Below are positions 59,193 through 64,000 of a DNA stretch of 64,000 bases, one piece after another (within the stretch, counting starts at the first letter, position 1; every line of letters starts with the position of its first letter). Under the pieces are notes generated by a model that searched no databases, was not told the DNA's origin, and worked only from the letters and a program-made list of their open reading frames with translations. Made by a program: the position numbers and the translations under genes. The stretch is from Bartonella tribocorum CIP 105476 (GTDB lineage Bacteria > Pseudomonadota > Alphaproteobacteria > Rhizobiales > Rhizobiaceae): the NCBI RefSeq assembly GCF_000196435.1, contig NC_010161.1:1993501-2057500 (forward strand), written 5' to 3'.

Positions 59193-62168
59193 ATGAAAAT
59201 TAAATTTGACCCCAATCAACACCATCAACGTCGTGCATGGGAATCTGCTGTAGGAGTTTTTGAGGGTCAAGAACTTGATAAAGCACTGTTCTCTATGCCT
59301 TCATTAAGCAAAAATGAATTTGAAACTCACTTAACACAGCAAAGTGATATAGGCTTTGGCAACCGCTTACGTCTTTTGCCTGAAGAAATATTAGAAAACA
59401 TCCAAAATATTCAACTCCGTAATGGTTTAAAGCAAACCAAAGAGTTAAAAAGCTTTGATTTTACCATTGAAATGGAAACAGGTACGGGCAAAACCTACGT
59501 ATATCTACGATCTATTTTTGAAATGAATAAACGTTATGGTTTTTCGAAATTTATTATTGTGGTTCCTAGCATCGCGATTAAGGAAGGCGTTTTTAAAACT
59601 CTAGAAATGGCAAGAGCACATTTTAAAGAGCAATATGATAATATCCCCTTTGACTATTTTGTTTATGACTCCAGCCGATTGGAGAAAGTCCGTAGTTTTG
59701 CGAGCAATGATTATATCCAAATTATGGTGATCAATATTGATGCTTTCCGCAAAAGCTTTACGGATCCATCAAAAGAGACCAGCGCAAATATTATCCACCG
59801 CTGGAATGATAAAATGCAAGGCGTACCGATTGACTTCATAAAATCTACTCACCCCATTGTGATTATTGATGAACCGCAAAGTGTGGACACGACCGCCAAA
59901 TCAGGAGAAGCCATCAAAGCTCTTAATCCACTTTGCACCTTCAGATACTCTGCGACACATATTGATAAACATAACATGCTCTATAAGCTAGATTCCATTG
60001 ATGCCTATGAGAAAAAATTAGTAAAACAGATTGAGGTTGCTTCTATTCAAGTCAAAGATGGGCATAATAAAGCGTATATTAAGCTATTGGCTGTTGATAA
60101 TAAGAAAGGTCACCGCGCCAAGATCGAACTAGATATTCAGCAAAAAAACACGATTAAACGTACTGAAAAGTGGGTAAAACAAGGAGATGACTTGCTTCGT
60201 ATATCTGGCGGTCGCTCTCTTTATGATGGCTATGTTATCAATGATATTTATTGCGAAGAAAGCAATGAATATATCGACTTCACCAGTAAGCCAGATATTA
60301 TTCGCCTGCACCATGCGATTGGTGATGTGAATGAGGATGAGTACAAAAGACTACAAATCCGCAAAACGATTGAAGAGCATTTAGATAAAGAGCTAAAGCT
60401 CACACCAATGGGAATTAAGGTCCTTAGTCTTTTTTTCATTGATAAAGTAGCGAATTACCGAGACTACACTGCTTTGGAGCAAAAAGGCAAATACGCTCTC
60501 ATTTTTGAAGAAGAATATGCAAAGGCAATTAAAAAGCCGAAATACCATAGCCTTTTTTCTGAAATGGACACGGATAGTCTAGCCTCACAGGTTCACAATG
60601 GTTATTTTTCTGGTGATAAGAATGGTGTTAAAGATACCAACGGTTTTACAAAAGCTGATGAAGATACCTATAGCCTTATTATGAAAGATAAGGAAAAACT
60701 TCTTAGTTTTTCTTCTAAGTTAAAGTTTATTTTTTCTCATTCCGCTCTCAAAGAAGGATGGGATAATCCCAATGTCTTCCAGATCTGTACACTTAATGAA
60801 ACAAAATCTACCATAAAAAAACGCCAAGAAATTGGACGCGGGCTTCGTATTGCTGTGAATCAGAATGGGGAACGGGTCCACGGTTTTGAGGTTAATACAC
60901 TAACGGTTATGGCTAACGAGTCCTACGAAACTTTTGTCGACGATCTGCAAAAGGAAATAGAAAAAGAAGAGGGTATATGTTTTGGTATTATTGAAGAACA
61001 TGCCTTTGCCAATATCGTCATTGAGAAAAACACCGGAGAGCAAGTGTTTCTTGGTGCAAAAGCCTCAGAGATTCTTTGGAATAATTTCTTGGCAAAACAA
61101 TATATTGACCAACACGGCAAAGTAACAGACAAACTAAAAAAAGCTCTGAAAGAAGATAGCCTTACACTTCCTCAACAATTTGAAGCGCAAAAAGAAGCGA
61201 TTACAGCCACTCTTAAAAAGGTTGCTGGCGGATTAAATATTAAAAACAATGAAGATAAACGCACAGTATACTTAAACAAAGCTATTTTTGAAAGTTCTGA
61301 ATTTAAAGAATTATGGGATCGTATTAAATATAAAACTATCTATAATGTGGAATTTAATCCAAATAAGCTTATTGAAAAGTGTGCCACGAGCATTCAAAAT
61401 AACCTCATCGTCAGCAAAACAAAGTTCAATTATACTCGAGCAAAGACTGAAATCAGTAAAGCCGGTGTGAACATCACTGAAAGTAAAGAAAGCACTCATA
61501 TATATGATGTGCGTGATTATCAAATTCCAGATATTTTAAGTTACCTCCAGAATGAAACGAATCTTAAGAGATGCTCCATTCTTGATATCTTACTCAAGAG
61601 TGGGCGCTTGAATGACTTCAAAAACAATCCCCAAAAATTCATTGACGAAGTAACAAGGCTTATCAAGCGTGAGATGCAGCGTTTTATAATTGATGGTATC
61701 AAATACTACAAAATTGGTGATCAACATTTTTATGCACAAGAGCTTTTTGAAAGTGAAGAGTTGATTGGATATTTGAATAAAAATATGATTGCATCCGATA
61801 AATCGGCCTATGATCATATTATTTATGATTCAGATATTGAATCTGATCTTGCACAATCATTTGAAAAAAATGAAGAGATAAAAGTTTATGCCAAACTGCC
61901 TAAGTGGTTTAAAATTGATACCCCCCTTGGATCATATACCCCTGATTGGGCTGTTTTATTCGAGCAAGACGGACAAGAAAAACTGTATTTTGTTGTGGAA
62001 AGTAAAGGGAGTATTTTTGAAGACATGTTGCGTGAGCTAGAAAAAGCAAAAATCCATTGCGGTCGCGAACATTTTAAAGCTTTAGGAGTAAATACCCAAT
62101 ATATTGTTTCGGATAATTATGATACTTTTATCAATCAAGCAACGCAAAAAAATACAGTAACAACTTGA
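59193..62168 (+). CDS. res: Type III restriction enzyme subunit (Res)
   Basis: A 991-residue SF2 helicase/nuclease. Walker A METGTGKTYV is at about 94-103 (ETGTGKT 95-101), motif II IIDEPQ at 224-229, and the helicase motif VI region reads RQEIGRGLRIAV. The C-terminal PD-(D/E)xK nuclease has PD at 917-918 and ESK at 936-938 (VVESKG). The full length and intact motifs indicate an active enzyme that cuts unmethylated DNA after collision of two sites. It follows mod by 11 bases, as one operon. Together they form the defence part of this region. Confidence 0.94.
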   Translation: MKIKFDPNQHHQRRAWESAVGVFEGQELDKALFSMPSLSKNEFETHLTQQSDIGFGNRLRLLPEEILENIQNIQLRNGLKQTKELKSFDFTIEMETGTGKTYVYLRSIFEMNKRYGFSKFIIVVPSIAIKEGVFKTLEMARAHFKEQYDNIPFDYFVYDSSRLEKVRSFASNDYIQIMVINIDAFRKSFTDPSKETSANIIHRWNDKMQGVPIDFIKSTHPIVIIDEPQSVDTTAKSGEAIKALNPLCTFRYSATHIDKHNMLYKLDSIDAYEKKLVKQIEVASIQVKDGHNKAYIKLLAVDNKKGHRAKIELDIQQKNTIKRTEKWVKQGDDLLRISGGRSLYDGYVINDIYCEESNEYIDFTSKPDIIRLHHAIGDVNEDEYKRLQIRKTIEEHLDKELKLTPMGIKVLSLFFIDKVANYRDYTALEQKGKYALIFEEEYAKAIKKPKYHSLFSEMDTDSLASQVHNGYFSGDKNGVKDTNGFTKADEDTYSLIMKDKEKLLSFSSKLKFIFSHSALKEGWDNPNVFQICTLNETKSTIKKRQEIGRGLRIAVNQNGERVHGFEVNTLTVMANESYETFVDDLQKEIEKEEGICFGIIEEHAFANIVIEKNTGEQVFLGAKASEILWNNFLAKQYIDQHGKVTDKLKKALKEDSLTLPQQFEAQKEAITATLKKVAGGLNIKNNEDKRTVYLNKAIFESSEFKELWDRIKYKTIYNVEFNPNKLIEKCATSIQNNLIVSKTKFNYTRAKTEISKAGVNITESKESTHIYDVRDYQIPDILSYLQNETNLKRCSILDILLKSGRLNDFKNNPQKFIDEVTRLIKREMQRFIIDGIKYYKIGDQHFYAQELFESEELIGYLNKNMIASDKSAYDHIIYDSDIESDLAQSFEKNEEIKVYAKLPKWFKIDTPLGSYTPDWAVLFEQDGQEKLYFVVESKGSIFEDMLRELEKAKIHCGREHFKALGVNTQYIVSDNYDTFINQATQKNTVTT

Positions 62169-62169
62169 A

Positions 62170-63834
62170 AAACTGTTGAATCTATAGGATTTTGCCTTTA
62201 TCTAGCTTTAAAAAGATGTAGATTTTTACTGTTTTGTCTAGGTTTTACTATGGAGAGGTTGCATGTAAAAATTCCCAACATTATTGCTATTGCAACAAAG
62301 GTCAAAAGCTACCTCACGGACAGAGAAAGATGATAATTCCGGTATATGATGCAAAAGTGTTGGAAGGAAAAGGTAGCATGTTGTGCAGAAGATAGAGATG
62401 TGGGCTCTGCAGATAAGATAAGGTGGGAGATATCATAAAAGAAAGAGAAGCATAAATTTGGTTCCTGCAAACCTTTTATGCATAGAGTTCCACACCTACA
62501 GGCTTCTTAAGCTCTAAAATTTGGCATACCCAAACACTTGCACTGTTTGTCATGTTATGGTTTTTCTGTGCTATGAGAAATTCTCTGGAATCTATAATAT
62601 TGAATTTTCTGATGATGTTTTTCGAGGTCCCACAAAAGTAAGCACACGTTTCAATGCAAGATAGCCCCATAAGCGCAATAACAGACAGCCCTACAGCATT
62701 CCTCACATCAACGATATTGGTTTTGCGATAGTGATCTTTTACTTTTATCCCTCTCTGCTACACCTTGCGCTGTGTCAAATTACCCCATCCTTTTTATTGA
62801 TAGGTTCACACGAACGCCCCCCACATCCGGTGTTTTTTATGATCATCAGTTTAGTGGAATGTATAGATGTTTTTTCTGGATTTATGTTTTGATTTTTTGC
62901 CTCACCGCTTTTTCAACGGATATGGATTTTATAAACAATGCAAAGAAGCAATAAGGGCATGGGAGAAAGTCCAATGTTGATGTTTTTTAGATCTCATAGT
63001 TAAGGCCGGTTTCAACGTCCATAGGCGACAAAATTCGCTATTGCTATACAAAAACACGAACAACATTGAATATTTTCCCCCTCTGTTCTCTTTTTCCCCG
63101 CGACCTGCCCCATCCTTTAATTTTTCATCAGACCGCAAACGATCGGTAAAACCAATCCAGATCTTATAAAGACAGCAAACCATTTGACTTTTGGAGCAGA
63201 GCCTACACATCTGTATAGGTTCTGTAAAGAAGAGAAGGATTTTTGTATGTTTTAGCGTTTTCAGTCATGATTGAGTTTTCCCCAATTCTTAGGAGTTTTA
63301 TGGTTAGAGATCAGTGTTTAAGAAATATTTGGTGGGTATTTCATCATGATAACTCATGAAGTTATTGCGATTGAGCAAATATTTTAGTTTGTAAGAAGAT
63401 AGAGTATTTAGCGTTTTATTGGCAAATTTTCATCCTTGAAAGATTGAAGTCAGCATTTTTTTGCCGCTTTGTCTGCTTTAAGAGACAAACAAGCTCTCAT
63501 CACTGGTTTGCAAGAGGTTGTCTTTTATGTAATGTTAAGGTTATACAAAAGCAACTGGTTATGAGGGTAAGAAGCTTGGTTTGTTCTTTCTGATCAGTAA
63601 AGCAGTATCCTCATTTTATTATTAAAGATTGATGTAAGATTTTTTGATTGTAGCAATCTCGTTTGAGCGTAATCTCTTTCAGCAACATGACAGGGGCTTT
63701 AGTCCAGTTAGTGCTTTTTGCAGCCCCTGCTCTGTGCATAGCTTGTTTGTAGGTACTGCATTTATGCGCAAACATTTTTGCTTTTAGCGATATTATTTTG
63801 AGATTTTTGATAGTTTTTTTATTTAGATTTGATT
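62170..63834. other. Gene-poor region with the right copy of the direct repeat
   Basis: No intact gene is supported in 1.7 kb. A minus-strand frame at 62476-62706 (extending open upstream) and one at 62929-63210 lack recognisable domains; the latter begins inside the direct repeat. Scattered coding-like debris suggests decayed mobile or phage DNA. Confidence 0.45.
63105..63228 (+). repeat. Right copy of the ~120-bp direct repeat
   Basis: It matches 55151-55275. Its hairpin is CAGAGCCTA (63197-63205) with TAGGTTCTG (63216-63224), one G-T wobble, and no T-run. The two copies bracket the DHA2 exporter and the type III R-M genes. Confidence 0.8.
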
Positions 63835-63911
<77 letters not shown>

Positions 63912-64000
63912 TTATGTATATTAAAACAAGAATTTTTTGTTGTCTACTCTGCGTATAGCGCATGAGATTTCCATTTTATATTTTTCGCTTAAAAAGTTTT

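Noticed and set aside
62476..62706. Minus-strand frame ending KKPVGVELYA
   Set aside because: It may be a gene fragment, but no start, RBS or family could be supported.
62929..63210. 93-codon minus-strand frame opening MCRLCSKSQMV
   Set aside because: Its start is within the ~120-bp direct repeat; the other copy has stops in this frame.

Overview
The window is AT-rich alphaproteobacterial DNA with long degraded spacers. It looks like a Bartonella chromosome. The grounds are the Omp43-like porin, the rhizobial-type rpmH-rnpA-yidC-engB and etfB-etfA-ETF-QO blocks, the low GC, and the many decayed genes and dispersed repeats. The genus is inferred from gene content and style, because no database search was possible.

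Layout. 1-5.0 kb: two tandem copies of an oligopeptide-type ABC transporter binding protein, duplicated together with their flanks. 5.4-8.5 kb: small membrane proteins and a TauE/SafE permease paired with a TIGR02186-like protein. 9.0-15.4 kb: core metabolism (electron-transfer flavoproteins and their quinone reductase, RsmI, YraN, a ProC-like reductase). 16.2-24.4 kb: core genes (Mrp ATPase, rpmH, rnpA, yidC, engB, an FzlA-like GST, dapB, gpmA), then tRNA-Leu(CAG). 25.9-27.3 kb: a four-gene minus-strand set of small membrane or coiled-coil proteins, one of them a 49-codon GTG-start gene. 28.5-40.5 kb: an MFS gene with a decayed partner, a phage-integrase relic beside tRNA-Ser(GCT), the porin, an AmpD-type amidase, a hydrolase and a Bcr/CflA transporter, set among copies of a degenerate dispersed repeat.

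40.6-62.2 kb is the accessory part. A membrane protein gene at 40615-41703 has a decayed copy of its 3' end at about 53.87 kb. Between the two lie three modules that each pair biosynthesis-type genes with an MFS exporter. Module A has a 49-residue peptide with a strong RBS, a JmjC/cupin-like oxygenase, an MFS exporter translationally coupled to it, an unknown protein, and a methyltransferase separated by a frameshift from a winged-helix/DUF2087 part. Module B has a broken short gene, an MFS and a frameshifted acyl-adenylating enzyme. Module C has a decayed ATP-grasp ligase overlapping an MFS. Together they look like a peptide or small-molecule tailoring and export locus, now partly broken. This is the best candidate here for an undescribed system.

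To the right lie a broken abortive-infection-like gene, a 14-TM DHA2 exporter and an apparently intact type III restriction-modification pair. A direct repeat of about 120 bp (55.15 kb and 63.11 kb) brackets the exporter and the R-M genes. The window ends in initiator tRNA-Met.
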